Assembly: GCA_947650365.1 (NCBI GenBank)
Contig: OX393552.1
Coordinates: forward strand, 18,440,351-18,504,350
Direction: 5' to 3'
DNA length: 64,000 nucleotides
Source: Chamaelirium japonicum
Taxonomy: Eukaryota > Streptophyta > Magnoliopsida > Liliales > Melanthiaceae
Under the pieces are notes generated by a model. The model worked only from the letters and a program-made list of their open reading frames with translations. It searched no databases and was not told where the DNA came from. Shown piece after piece: positions 21,964 through 34,984 of this stretch; position 1 is the stretch's first letter, and every line of letters begins with the position of its first letter. The position numbers and the translations under genes are program-made.

Positions 21964-24900
21964 GTATAGGCGGTGCTCCTCTCGATCTCTGTTTTTTTTT
22001 TTATAATTTTAATTGTATTTTTTCTACTTCCTTGATCTGTCATGAATTCATGTTTTATCGCACGATTTGCCCCTTTTTAATTTTTTTTTTTTGCGAACGA
22101 TGCTGGAAAAGATGTGACCTTGTTTTGGTGACCCTTCAGTAAGATCTCTTAGGCTTTCTTAAAGATTTTATACGTGAGAAATTTAGATTTAAATCTGAAG
22201 TATTAGGTTCATAAATGTCACAGATTTATGTTTTTAATTATTTTTGGTGGTTTGCAAAAATCTGGCATTCGATCTTGTGTGTGTTGGGGATGGTGGTGGC
22301 ATGATCTGTAGTAGTCTAATAGAAGTTGTACATGTCACTTTGGTGGACATTTTCACTTAATTCGACCATAAAATGGTTTAATGCTTTACTATTTAAATTA
22401 TATAACTTTGCTGTTTTTTGATTGGTAATATATTATTCATGTAATTTGGTTGGTAATATATTACTTATGAAGGATTTTTTGTAATTTATTTGCTGCAATT
22501 TCCAGATCCATACTGAGTGACCGTAGTTGTAGCTCGTGTTCTCTCCTTTATGGTTTTGATTCAATTATTGCTTGCTTTCTCCCGAGGAGTCTTCCATGCC
22601 ATTATTTTTTATTATTTAAAAAATTCAGTTATTCAGTGTTGAGCATTTTACAGCTTCACAATAGATTACTATTTGCAAGGCTTTAAATATCGATTTCGGT
22701 TGGTAAAAAAAGGAAAATTGGTCAGGTTTTGGTCAAATGCCGGCATAAATATTATTTTCCAAAGGAAAGATTTCGGTAGAAATTTGTCAAACTTCGGTAA
22801 ACTTTGGGTTGATTTCGATCAAAAGTCAATCTGTTAAGAGAGAAATAACTTATGGAGTAAAAATGTTGAATCTTTCATTGAAAAATAATGAATATTTTGG
22901 TAAAAGTAGATTTCATTGAAATTGTTTGGAAAAAAATGACGATATGTGGAATTTTTGGGAAATGTCGTCTGAAATGCCGACATTTCATGATGTCGAACAG
23001 AAATTTGTTTCTATGGAAATTTCGGATGATTTCTATGTTGGAACCTAAAAAAGATATATTTAATTTGTCAACATTTGATTCCAGGATTATATGCACATCT
23101 CACATGGAAATTAAGCTACTTATATATCTACATGTCTTCACACTATTAGATTTTTTGTAATTTCATGACATTGGTTGACCTATATGCCAAAGAGAAAGGG
23201 CTTACATGTTTTTTTTTTCTTATTCATAAAAAGATAAAGAATGATTGCTAATGGATTCAATCGAATTATTTAGCATTAAAAATTCTATCATAGCTACCAA
23301 GTCGGAAGTCGGGAAAAAATCAGCTAAAATGTATAAGATGGGTTATTGTTTTAAGGCTTTAAATTTAAGATCTCACATTTTAGCTAAGATGTATAATAAT
23401 TTTTTATTACCCTCTTTTAGGCTACTGAAATCACCAACCATAAAAAGAGATGCTCAGTTTATTGGCAATGCAGAATCACCTATATTATTTTGCATTCTGA
23501 TATTTAACATTTGAAAGGAACCTGAATGATACTAATCAACCTACTAATATTATTTTGATGTGACCACATGTTTTTCTTTTCTTTGGTCAAGTTATTGTAC
23601 TTTTGTATTTACCATTTGCAATCTTACTTATTCTTCATTTGTGTTTTTTCCCATTTCTGTTTGGAATGCTGCTTATGATCATTGGAGAGGCCTTAGATGG
23701 GTTTTGTCAGACATTTTTGGCCTGCTGGCTTGCATTGAGTTTACTGGGGGTTGTCACATGCACGGTTACATTTTGATAAGAATTTATTATTTGAGATTCT
23801 GAAGATGGGTAGCATGCACACGTGGATTATGATTAAATGACTATATATATGTTACACATGGATTTATGTGAAGCAATTACAGACACTTGCCTGCTCAATC
23901 CTCAAGGTTATGGTCCTTTGAAAGACTTTCATTAATTCAGTTGCCTGGTTTAGCGAGCCATAAGCTTGAGTTGTATGTGCTGGACTAACGTTATTTTCCA
24001 GTTACGTATAAGTTGTTTGTTGACACTATGGATTTGATCAGGTCCAAGAATATATCATTTTCGTGCTGTCATTTTTGTACAGTCTGAAGCCATTTTCACT
24101 CGGTGTGTTCAGCTGGTGATCATTAAAAGATCTTCACAGTCACATTTTACCATTGTGAAATATGATAGTTAGACCAGTATCCTGTAGAACTCGACTTCAT
24201 AATAGAATTTCATATGCATGAGAACCTCTTGGATTTGTCTTCATAGTCTACATGACATGTTCATTGTCAACTGTTTGTTTTACCAAGATGCACCGAGGCA
24301 GTGTGGAACCATCAGTTGAATTGTTTATTTTGTGAATAAAGGCGGTACCCTGAATTTGGAGAGGAGCAGTGCACCCGAAATGCATGCGCCTAGGTTGTAG
24401 ATATCTCATTTTTCTTCAAGATTGGCATTAAGGGCTATGCAAACTTCCTATATCGATTCTTTAAGACCGTTCTTGTTGACTGTTCCATGATATTTGCTGG
24501 CTATACTGTCACAGTACCCAGTCCAGGCTGATTCGCTTGTCACGTTTCATAATTGCTCTGTTAATTCCCTCAAAGATCAGCTCGATTTGGAATTGCCGGA
24601 AAAGTTATACTAGTAATATGAGCATTGTTTGTTTGTTTTTACTTTGTTTGATTCGTTGGTTCGGTTTTCTTTATGTATTCACAAAATTGCATGTTTGGAT
24701 TATATGGCAACGTCATTACTCAGTGCATCCGATGCAATACTGATTTCACAATGTTTGGTACTGAATGTGATCTTTTCAGTGTCTCAAGAAAGATAACAAT
24801 ATGGTTTTGCTTAGTGCCAATGTTCTCAGCTATCAGTATGTGTTGCGTGCTCAGGAAATTTTGCATCATGAAGCCGCGAATTTTAATTGCCAGAGGAGTG

Positions 24901-26552
24901 CATAGAACAGTCTTGACAGTGTGTGTTTGCTTGGAGGGTGTAATTAAGTAGATACAGTAATTGGAGTTTGAATGGCTTAACTGATCTATCGGAACTACGA
25001 CCTCTTGCATGAATCTAATTGTCAAGGCCTTTGATCACAGTGTGTTAATATACTTTTTCGCCATTTTCTCTCTAGATCAACTAGTTTGGGTGAGTAGTTG
25101 AGAGTATTATTTATATGAAAGAGGGTTGGAGCAGTGAGGCCGCTTGTAGCTTTCGGTACAGCTTGTTTTGAGGATATTTGGATTTGTTCTTCAAGGCTGC
25201 TTGATTGTTGGGATCAGTCGAACGGATTTATAGTTGTCAATTATTTTGTGCCAGTATTTGAGAGCTGGTGGGACGATGATCTCTTACATTTGTGGACTAA
25301 ATGCTGTTTTCTTGCTTCAATGTAGTGCTTGTTAAAGTTTTTTGTCGGTTGCCTTACATATTTGGCTGGTGCACTATTTGATGGAGGAGGTTTGGTTTTC
25401 AGTTCCTTTTGCATCGCAAGTGATGTGACTAGATACTTTTTCATCTTGGTCTGTTAAGATATATGTTGTGCAGAACTGCAAAAGCCTAAGTGACTCGACT
25501 AGTTTATTTTTCAGCACGGCCTTTGTTAAGAGATCAGAATGTGTTGTGCGGAGCTTTTGTTATTTTAGTAACACAGAACTTTGTGTTTGCTACTAATAAT
25601 GCTGCTTGCAGTCACAGTATTAAAATAAGATGATAGTTGCTCTGATTTTTTTGCTGCTGGATAATATGGTAGTTGGGATGGACTAAGTTGGAGAATGAAT
25701 TACTGATATATCAGTGAGATTATATTTCTAATTTGGTCAGCTCGTGTTTGCTAGTTTAACAATTTTTGTTCACCCTGTAAGAAACTATTGGGTTGGGGTG
25801 ATAATTCATTGTTTACTAGCGGGGATTATTCACAGCATATTTGACAAATTAGTGATGGATCTGCATATAATGCTTGTAGTACTTCCAGCGTCTTGAGGAT
25901 TTGTGATCTTATAGTGAATAGTGGTATTTAGTCATGCATTTTTGTGATGAAACCACTCGTTTGTCTGGAAGCGAGGTAAAGATATATTGATGTGGTAATG
26001 CAGCTAATGGACTTGTCAAGTGAAAAGGAGAGTTTTTCTCTTTAACATGTGCTACAATTAAATCAGAATATTTGGTGTGGTTCTGTATGTAGAGCCAGAA
26101 CAATAAAAAATGTGAATTGGAAATTTGGATGAGTGCTTTCTTGTTTTGTCTCGTAGTTTAGATCTGCAGGCATCCATACAGTCCGGTGAGAAGTGGTTAC
26201 ACCTACAAGGATGCTTTTTTCTTGTGTAAGATCTTTACACACATGACAAACTATTAGCTGTCCTCTACATACAATGAGTGCCTGTTCACAACAGGTTCTT
26301 GGTCTAGCATTACATTTTTATTTTTTATGCAGAGTTATTACATTAATTCTGTTTGTATGATTATTAACTGACCCTTCATCCCCTGATCACTAGTCTTGCA
26401 ATTTTGAGAAGATCCAACTTTTAAATTCCATTTTCATTTATTTCTTGAATTCTGTTCTTCATAGGTGAAAGTAGCATGAACTCAGATATTTTAGTGTCAT
26501 ACTCGGCAACTCTACTGTGATAATCTATACATGTTTATGTGTCAATCTCCTC

Positions 26553-27316
26553 CAGTGTTATTAAAGGCGCACCTTGGTGCGCGCCTAGGCTCACCCCCTG
26601 TGCCTCAAAAAGCACAAGGCCAGGTTCTGTGAGAAAGGTGCGCGCCTAGGTCTAAGGCCCGCGCCTAGGCTCCAGGCACCAGGCACCAGGCACCAGGCAC
26701 CAGGCGCAAAAAAGGCACGCCTAGTTGAACCATTTGCAATTATGTCCTTGCAATTGATAGTTTTGGCAATATGATTAAGTTATTAAGTAGATTTGATTTA
26801 TGATTACAGTAGTCTGTATATTAGCACATTGATTGAATATTATTTACATTCAAAATTATTTGATAGTTCTTAGGTAAGACCATATGAGCAATTGTGGGTT
26901 GGATTTGATGACTTCGATATTATTTCAACTATTACAAGATTCAATGAGTTTTCTTTCTCGATTTGCACATTTCATATTGATTTAGAAGCTTGTGCACAAG
27001 CACACGGATGAAATAACACATTCAATCATTCACTATTTATTTTTTGTTTGCTATAATGTCACATTTATAACTGGTTATTGAATTTGAACTATACATATTT
27101 GAAGATTTAATATATTTTAAATGGCTTGTTTAGAGCCGTAATTCAAACCTACAAGGCTACAACATTTGTGTTGTTGCTACAACGATCTATCCAATTTATC
27201 TTTTCTTTTAAGATTCATTTTCTTAGTCTAGTTATGTATGTTTTGAGTTGCGCCTTGCGCCTAGGCTCTAGGAGACTTTTGCGCCTCATGTGCGCCTTGA
27301 GCCTTTCAAAACACTG
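26553..27316. mobile_element. hAT-like non-autonomous element in the RZ-1 intron
   Basis: Ends CAGTGTTATTAAAGGCGC and GAGCCTTTCAAAACACTG are imperfect inverted repeats. The flanks carry a perfect 8-bp duplication ATCTCCTC (26545-26552 and 27317-27324). Left and right subterminal parts are rich in gcgcctaggc-type words, and the left part has four tandem copies of aggcacc. No transposase. CAGTG-type termini with 8-bp duplications fit the hAT superfamily. Confidence 0.88.
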
Positions 27317-27451
27317 ATCTCCTCGACTTGCATTGGGAAACATTGTTGCTGCATCAGTGGGAAGCTCTACCTCGTTTTTTCGGCTCCAAGCTCCTGCCTT
27401 TGTCCTTTGCGCAAGTGCCACCGGAGGGTGTAGTTGGTGTAAGCGTGCCAG

Positions 27452-27630
27452 GCTTCTCTCTTGATTTTCAGTTTTTCGCGTATCAACAACGGACGAGGTG
27501 GTGTGCACTACCGCGCTACCTGTTCAGCATCAGTTTCAATGGCTTCTCTTGATTTTCTGAGTTTTTCGAATATCAACAATGGACGAGGTAGTGTGCACTA
27601 CCGCGCTACCTGTTCAGCATCAGCTTCAAG
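27452..27630 (+). repeat. Two-copy tandem duplication of about 90 bp
   Basis: Two units share cttctcttgattttc, atatcaacaa.ggacgaggt, gtgtgcactaccgcgctacc and tgttcagcatcag. They differ at about nine positions, so the duplication is not very recent. It lies within the RZ-1 intron just past the hAT element. Confidence 0.9.
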
Positions 27631-29598
27631 GAGTCTTGCACTTGCACCGATGGTGCTTCACTTTCTCGCCTTGCATGCCGCCCACGTTTCACGCTTGTCC
27701 CTTTGTGCTTTTGCCTCCAGCCCAAGCTTCAATGTTTTCTCCCCTACAACAACGCTTTTCTTCCTCAAGAGTTCGTTTGGTGGCCAACTGCACTTATTTT
27801 CTCGAGATGTACTTGCTTTCAGTCGGGTTGTGGCTCTTAATTGAGTTGTACTTTGCTGCCATTAGTTTTTACCAGATGGTCCTTTTTACTTGCTGTCCTC
27901 TGTTGCGTAATTAGCTGCTCGTAGCGTTTTTAGCCATCAGTATTACTTGTTGAGGCATCTTACTCTGATTGAGTTGTGGTTGTGCATCCTTTCAGCTCTC
28001 TGGCCACCTGCTCTTCTGCTCACTTGTACCTGTTTTACTGTATTGTCTCTTGGTGTTTCTCCTTGTCAGGTGATCAACTGATCCATCTTTCTCCAGGTAA
28101 GGGGGACAACTCAAGATATTAGTATGTTGACCCATTTTCAGGCTGGCCTGTGTCCAATCAGGCTGACTGGTTTTCCAGGATGCTCTGCTTGCAAATCGGC
28201 TGGCACTTCTGCTCCTATGCAAACTCTTATGTGGGTACCCCCACCTTGAGTTTGAGGCCAGGAGGTCTTTTTGAGTATATTATAGTTTCCCTTTATGTCT
28301 ATCCCTTACATGTGTGTTTTTTCTTTAATTGTTGTGTGGTATTCTCTCCTGCAAGTGACCACATCCAGTTCTTTGCCTTTATATTTTGTCTTGGTACCCT
28401 TAAATTTTGGCTTACCCTCGATGCTTTCTTGCCATGGTAACTTTCGGCATTCTTTTCCTATGGTACAATGATTCGTCAAAGGTCTATGTGGTGTAGATCT
28501 TTTCTTTTCTTTTTTGGCTTTTTTTCTTGCTAAGTCAAACATGTGTTCTGATTAATTTGCTTGAGTTGAGTGCATCTTGTACATAACTGAACAAGGGATC
28601 TGGCAACTGTCCCATATCTAACTCTATGGCAAAATATTTGACGATGATTATTCACGTCTCATTTGAACAAACTTTCAGCAACCAGCAAAGTGTCCATAAA
28701 AATTTTCTTAGCGTGTGGGAGCTGTTTGAGTCACTTCATCTGCTGTAGCCATCTAATCATGTTGTTTCCTCTGCAATCACTAGTTTCTTTGTACTTGAAT
28801 GGGGTTTTATATCATCAATGATTGGTCAAACATCATCCATTATTTCACTGACATTTATTATGTGAATATGAAATTTTTATATTGGTGTTACATTCGTTAA
28901 GAGCTGATTGTATGTAATCTCTTTTCTAACCCTTGTTTTTTATTGTTTAAATATTTTCAATGTGAAAAGTTTGAGCAAATTTGTCTACATTTAATTCTGA
29001 ACTCACTGTCTGCATGGTCTTGAACTCTAGTTTGATTGCATTACACAAGGAGTGTCAAATTGCTCTTGCACTGATCGAATTTTTTTATTTCTTATCACAT
29101 TATATATTCCAATATACTGAGCATAGTTTAAGTGTTTAATGCTGTTAAAATATTTTTTTAAAAGTATGGTAGCAATTTAATCATATCCTTTTGCACTGTC
29201 TGAGAGTAATGGTAGGAAAAATTTATATTTAAATTTTGATAGCGACAGTATTTATTGACATTAATGTGAGAATTGCAATTTGTTGGGTAAAGTTTCATGG
29301 CTTTGCTAGCAGATTTTCTTTCTTGATTCTTATGTTATTAATATTGAATGTGTGAAGCATAACATTGTTAGAGAGAGAAAAAGCATCAAAACAAATATGA
29401 TGTGCTTTCCACTTATTTTATTTTTCTTCGTCCTGTTATTAACATTTTGTTTCTTTTTATATGCGTAAGCATGTCTAGTGCAAGAAGTAACCAGACCTAT
29501 GACACATGTAAATTAATTTTCGAACCCATAAAGTTAAGAGTGATCGCATGTTACTTTCTATCAGTTTTTAGCTGCGGTTTCTGTATGTTTTTGTATAG

Positions 29599-30405
29599 AT
29601 CATGGTTGAGAGAGACACAGGTCGCCCTCGCGGATTTGGATTTGTGACCTTTACAGATCAAAGGGCAGTGGACGAAGCTATCATTGAGATGCACGGCCGG
29701 GAGCTGGATGGACGGACCATTTCAGTGAACAAGGCGCAGCCTAAGATGAATTCCGATGATTCTGGCTATGGCTATGGTGGTGGCCGCTACTCGTCGGGCA
29801 GTGGTGGTGGTGGCGGCGGAGGCGGCAGAGGCTATCGCGGCAGTGATGGGCCACCACCTGTTGGGAGCTCCGACTGCTTCAAGTGTGGACGTCCGGGACA
29901 TTGGGCCCGTGACTGCCCTTCTGGTGGCGGCGGTGGAGGCGGTGGTGGGGGCGGCAGGTTCTCTTCTCGCCCTCGGTTTGGTGGTGGCCGCGGTGGCCGT
30001 GGGGATCGTTTTGGTGGAGACCGCTATGGTGACCGTTATTCGGACGATCGGTACGATGGGGGCCGCTACGGTGACCGTGATCGTATTGACAGCAGGGACA
30101 GGTACAGCAGCGGTGGCCGTGATCGTTACGGCAACGACCGCTACAGTGATAGGTATCCAGCTGGTGAGGACCGCTTTTCAGGTGATAGATATGGAGGAGG
30201 TCCTGATCGTTACCCGCCGAATGGATTAGGCAAGGAGCGAAGCTACGACAGGGATGCAGCGCCACGGGGTGGCGGCAGTGATAGGTACGGAAGTGGCGGG
30301 CCTGCTCGCGCTGAGGCGGGTGGTAGCTACAGGGAGAGGCCAGGGCCGTACGATCGCCCGAGCAGGGCAGCGCGCCCATCATCCTACGAGGACCGGTATG
30401 CCTGA
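29599..30405 (+). CDS. RZ-1: RZ-1-type glycine-rich RNA-binding protein, exon 2
   Basis: Continues exon 1 in phase and ends at TGA 30403-30405; exons 1 and 2 give 305 residues, in the range of Arabidopsis RZ-1B/RZ-1C. RNP1 (RGFGFVTF) is at residues 48-55 and the RRM ends near 85. A glycine linker leads to a CCHC zinc knuckle (C130, C133, H138, C143 in [14 protein letters not shown]). It is followed by glycine-rich and RGG stretches and a long C-terminal tail of DRY/RYGD repeats that ends SYEDRYA. RRM plus one CCHC knuckle plus an Arg/Asp/Tyr tail separates RZ-1 from the simple GRP7-type proteins. The tail resembles RZ-1B/C, whose C-termini bind SR splicing factors. The internal ATG at 29602 is not the start, because exon 1 supplies RNP2. 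Confidence 0.93.
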   Translation: MMVERDTGRPRGFGFVTFTDQRAVDEAIIEMHGRELDGRTISVNKAQPKMNSDDSGYGYGGGRYSSGSGGGGGGGGRGYRGSDGPPPVGSSDCFKCGRPGHWARDCPSGGGGGGGGGGGRFSSRPRFGGGRGGRGDRFGGDRYGDRYSDDRYDGGRYGDRDRIDSRDRYSSGGRDRYGNDRYSDRYPAGEDRFSGDRYGGGPDRYPPNGLGKERSYDRDAAPRGGGSDRYGSGGPARAEAGGSYRERPGPYDRPSRAARPSSYEDRYA

Positions 30406-31130
30406 TCGGGTCTGAGGGCTCGGATCTCTGCTTTTATGCTATTTTCGATGATCCTATGGGGCCATTCGAGGTGGTAGTTTGTTTAATTAGCCGTGACTAC
30501 TGTCTCTTGTCTTTGTGGTTTATGTTGATGGGATTAGCTGTTTGAATTGCTTGCTGGAACCCACCGTGTGTTTGGATGAGGTGAACTTTTGCTTCTTTGA
30601 AACAATGGATGGTGGCTGCTGCTGCTGTATTAGTTGCTTCTCTCTGTTACTAAGTTTTCGACCTTGGTGGTGGTGAATTGGGCAGCCTCATAGTCTGTGT
30701 TTCTTTTGTTTGCAGCTGTTATTGATCTGACTGAAATGGTCTTAAATACCTGAGGGTTGGGTTTGGTTTTGTGTGCTCAGGCTCTGCGTTGTTTGCTGTG
30801 ACCAGCTGGCCGTCCATTATGCCGGTGCAAGCAGCTAGTAGGAACTGTTTGACGATGTGGATGACTATCCCAAAGATTGTTGTTGACAAGGCAAGGGGAA
30901 GAACTTGTACGATCAAGATCAAATTTATTATTCTTGTTGAATCGGTGTACGAGGCTTTGATGATCAGTCTGTGTTCTCTTAATCGGTGAACAATGCTCAG
31001 ATGATCAATTTGTGCGCTTTTTTTTTTCTAGTTTCCAAGAAGAGTTTGCTATGCCTGAAGATCTGGGCGAACATAACCGTCTTTGATTACGACATTTTGG
31101 ATGAAGCATAGGATGAGAGAGAGATGGTTG
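30406..31130 (+). other. Probable 3' UTR and downstream flank of the RZ-1 gene
   Basis: Follows the RZ-1 stop. T-rich, with no open frame of note. A ttgtttgcag at about 30708-30717 could be a splice acceptor of a 3' UTR intron, but no matching donor was judged convincing. The polyadenylation site is not assigned. Confidence 0.4.
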
Positions 31131-31500
31131 GTTGGTCAGGGTTAAGTGCAAGTTATATCAAGATTCAAAAATCTAGATGTAGAAATGAAGTTGAAATAGC
31201 TTTTTTTTTTTGTTTTTATTTTTGAAGATATGCTATCAGGAAGAATCTTATAAGAATTAACTGTTGATAATTTTTTTTTTGATAAAAAAATTATTAAGAA
31301 TTTGGAGTGTATAGCCTAAAATAGGATGGCAATAATTCTTGATTAATTCGGCAATCGATTATTGGATTCGACTGTCCAAATAATGTTATTTCCTTAATAT
31401 TAGTAACTATTTAGTGTGTAAATAAATGATCAAGCTGAGTATTATGCTATGCTTATGATGAACAATTGATCTTTATTCAAGTTTGGGAATGTTCTATGTT
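31130..31500 (+). repeat. Diverged direct repeat, partner of about 34985-35290
   Basis: The words caagat.caaaaatcta, tatcaggaa.aatcttat, agaatttggag, aaaataggatggcaataatt and ccaaat.atgttatttcc recur in the same order and strand at about 34985-35290. Non-coding; probably old local duplication or two copies of an unidentified transposon. Confidence 0.65.
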
Positions 31501-32180
31501 TCACAAAATCTTGTCCTTTTAAGTGATTTTTTTGTATTTCATAATTTTCAGGGTATGATTTGATTGTTTGATTGTTGTATATAAATTCTCCTGACGCCAA
31601 AAATCTTGATTGTTAGGAATTTTTGAATCCATGATTTGCCCTTCTTACATAATCTTTATTTAAAACTCTATGTAATAATAAGAAGATTAAATATATTTTT
31701 TTAAGATACTATCTCTCCATTTGTTTTTTGTTCTGTTTGATTATTAATTTTTATCTATATATAGTCGTTGAACAGTTGAATCATGACTCCCCACTCCCCT
31801 CACTCCCTTTTTTTTTGCCTTTGTTATTATTTTAATGCAGTAGTATTATTTTAATGCAGTAGCTTCTAATTGTTAGGAGCCTAGTTTATCGAACAATCAT
31901 AACAATAACAAGACTTTTGATTTTAACTATACATTCAAATATATTCATAGCTATTTTTATTATATATTTTTAACTTCACTAATCGATGTTTTAGTTGTTG
32001 GTCCCTAATAAGAAAGCCTTTGTAGCGTGCAGGACATCCAAAAGTTTGTTTGAGTTGGGATCCCTCCGTAAAGATTGGGACATTGACAGCTATATTTAAT
32101 TGTCAAATTATTTTATGGTTCCATTGATACATTTTGATTTTGCTCAAATTACAAACTTTATCATCAACAAAAATCCGAGC
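31500..32180. other. AT-rich non-genic stretch
   Basis: No gene signal. The part at 31905-31995 (acttttgattttaactatac...) recurs in diverged form at about 39605-39690, at the start of the larger repeated block described at 33010-34262. Confidence 0.5.
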
Positions 32181-32184
32181 ATAT

Positions 32185-32650
32185 ATAAGCACTGTAGCAA
32201 CCGTTATTATTTTTTTTTCAGAATTTTATTATTTGCTACAGTGAAATCACTGTAGTGAATAATTTTTTTTTGAAAGACTCGATATTAAAATTTATGTTTT
32301 TTTGCAAAAGTGAAATTACTGTAGCAAATGTTACTCTTTATACCAAAATGTTTCTCTTTATAAAGTTATAAAGAGTAACATTTGGAATAGTAAAGAGTAA
32401 CATTTGCTATAATGAAATTGTTGTAGTATTTATTTTAATAAATCTCGTTTAAAATAGGAAAACTATGTACATCGAAATCACTGTAGCAAATGTTACTTCT
32501 CATTACCGAAATGTTACTCTTTATAAAGAGTAATATTTCGATAATGATGAGTAACATTTGTTATTGTGAAATCACTGTAGCAATTTTTTTTTTTTGGGAT
32601 AAATCTTGTTTAAAAATAAAAAAAAGCAGTGAATCACTGTTGCATTTTTT
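32185..32650. repeat. Cluster of small foldbacks with cactgtagcaaatgttac words
   Basis: Two adjacent palindromes (about 32310-32425 and 32476-32582), each with arms of about 45-50 bp containing cactgtagcaaatgttact and ctctttataaagag. They are surrounded by further copies of cactgtag / ctacagtga in both orientations. Probably a local expansion of a small foldback MITE. Confidence 0.75.
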
Positions 32651-33009
32651 TTGGACAGTGCATGAAATTCTTCAAATGAAGAAGGAAATAAAAAAAAATG
32701 TTATTTTGGTCTTTTTTTAAGAGTTTGTTATCCGTAACTTACTATGATTCGCTGCAGATGCGCCATGTGCTTTTTGAAATGATTAAAATGTTATTAAATT
32801 CGTAATCATAGGGACCACATCTACAACCAACAATTTCGGTGTTGGCACATTAAACCGATTTGTTTTACAAGGACCTATGGTACATTACCTGATGTTTTTT
32901 GTTCCCCATTCCTTAAATGGTCACAAACATCTTAGTACGGTGTTTACTTTGTGCCATGTATTTTCTTCAATTCTTGTTTTGTTTGATTTAAAGGACAAAG
33001 GATAAGTAT

Positions 33010-33439
33010 AGGCCCATGCATCCCATGATCTATGGGGTGGGATCTTTTCCCAAAGCAAGAAGAACCTAAGACTTATATCAAAGCAGATTGATGTTCATTT
33101 CGAGATTATATTATGGTTTTCTTTATTATCATACTTCCAAATAAGAATCAAATGGTGTCGTTCCTCCAAAGTAATGTTAGATGATTGCAAATCGATAATT
33201 TCAAGGATTGCCCCCGACAAGATAAGGGGAAGAAACAAGTGTGAGCGTTAAAAATTACGGATTTCAAAACCTCCTTGGAAGAAAAACAAGAATTTACTCT
33301 CACATTACTGAAAATTAGGCTCCAATAAAGTGTGAACAAGTTTATATCCATTGCAGAATCTGCTTTACACTAGTGCAGATCACTCGGTGCCCCTCTTCAT
33401 AGTTTTTAGGACTGTCACTACTATTTCAATGGCAAGAGA

Positions 33440-33487
<48 letters not shown>

Positions 33488-34262
33488 AATTCTAGAACCT
33501 AATATGTTGATACATTATTAAATTTTATATGTACATTACCCTATTGTAAGTGAACGCCCTCTCATAGTGTCAATAATTACTTCGATTAGAGACCAACCTA
33601 TACAAAGAATTATACAAGCATTTTAAGTATTTTCCATTGTGTAAGGTATGTTCATTTATACTCTTTTTTGAACCAACTATATTTGTGGAGAGTTTCCTGC
33701 AAAAAAAAAAAAATTTGTGGAGAATACCAAAGTATGTCCTGATTTTTAAACATGAGTGTCACCTTAAAAGTTATTGTTTTAAACTATGTTTCTAGACATT
33801 TGGTGGTTGTATAAAAGGATAAGCAATGCTATTCTTACATCAGATTTTACATCCCAATTTTCATATTATGACTGCACGTGATCGCAACTGTCCCTTTGCT
33901 TATCAGTGGGGAGTGACTGCAAGTTATGACCATCAGGATACAAAACCTAATGTAGGAATAATATTTTTAAAAGAATACAAATTTGAGGAAAAATCTTGAT
34001 TATCCTACTACTAAAATATTTTTTTTAAGGAAACTTAATATTTTCTTAATATTCAAGTGTATAACCCAATGCTCGAGCTGAGCATTATAGTCGTTAATGA
34101 CTCGCTCATGCATTTCTAATAAATAAACATAACAATTGATCTTTTATTTAATATTACATGCGGTCGATGTTTCTGTAGAACTATGTCATTATGTTATTCT
34201 GTATATTTCTAGAATTGCAAGATATAATATGAGTGTTTTGGTGTCTTGTACTATGAGTTCTT
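33010..34262 (+). repeat. Diverged direct repeat, partner of about 39789-41042
   Basis: The order of shared phrases is the same in both copies: cccatgcatcccatga, gtaatgttagatgattgcaa, caagtgtgagcgtt, a (GA)n tract, gttgata.attattaaattt, tatttgtggagag, and ttctgtatatttctrgaatt near the end. It is non-coding and similarity is moderate. Either two copies of an unidentified element or an old segmental duplication. Confidence 0.7.
33432..33484. repeat. (GA)n microsatellite
   Basis: A nearly pure GA run. Its counterpart in the duplicated block is the (GT)n(GA)n run at about 40223-40301, so the simple repeat was probably present before the duplication. Confidence 0.95.
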
Positions 34263-34554
34263 AATTTTCAGGATCTTTCCTTCAATGCTCAAGTAAGTGA
34301 TCTACCATGAATCTAGAAATGGAGAAAAGTCTTGGATTTCGAGAACGTTCTTGACTTATGGGACGAGGAGTCGATCTATAGGAGTCTCTGGTCAATTATA
34401 ACTAACTTATGAATGTCACTAAGCTGTCACAACTGATGTGGACCATAACAATAATTAACCTATAACAAAATGTGATCAATTGAATCTTAATGACACTTTC
34501 AAGATCTCTCATGATAACAAACTTAGTTGTACTTGCTATTGTCATCAGACACTG

Positions 34555-34705
34555 AGACTATGATATTTCCAATGAGCACAAAGGTCTCAATGAACTTTAT
34601 CCTTAGATGATGAGGTTTATGAGGATACCACTGAGCACAGAGGCCCCAGTGGGCCTTATCCTCTTATGCTGAGGATCTAGGGATACCACTAACATAGAGG
34701 TTTTA
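34555..34705 (+). repeat. Degenerate tandem repeat, two to three units
   Basis: Units of roughly 60-70 bp share ccactgagcacagaggcc, ccttatcctct.atg.tgagg and ggataccact. No coding content. Confidence 0.55.
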
Positions 34706-34984
34706 GTGAAAGTCCACTTAATATCTTACAATTAATATATGACAGAATATCATTTGCTGATGATGACTCATAGTGCCGAACTCAATACTTTTCTCAGAAA
34801 GGATAAATACTTTCTAATGCTTATAGAGCAAATATTGGTACTTTTTGATGTCTATAAGTTATTTGCAAGGATGATGCCATGTGTCCTGTATTTTTCAAGC
34901 ATCCATACAATGTTTCTCCTATGTTGATCTTAATTTTGATTCTTATATATAGATGTGGCACTTGATCACAACTTTTCTGCTCTC

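Larger units (their letters stand above)
21964..29598 (+). other. 7.6-kb intron of the RZ-1 gene
   Basis: Bounded by GT (21964) and AG (29597-29598, ttttgtatag). It is AT-rich with many T tracts and no competing open frames that look coding. It carries a hAT element (26553-27316) and a 90-bp tandem duplication (27452-27630). The remaining parts (21964-26552 and 27631-29598) show nothing I recognise; the stretch 27325-28100 is less AT-rich than the rest and may be old transposon DNA. Confidence 0.85.

Noticed and set aside
22690-23100. Repeated tttcgg/gaaatttcgg words in the RZ-1 intron as a possible transposon
   Set aside because: No ends, inverted repeats or target duplication could be defined. 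Probably low-complexity or a very old remnant.
29879-30382. 167-codon open frame antisense to RZ-1 exon 2, and a + frame-shifted Ala/Val-rich frame at 29756-30229
   Set aside because: Both are shadows of the Gly/Arg/Asp/Tyr-repeat coding region.
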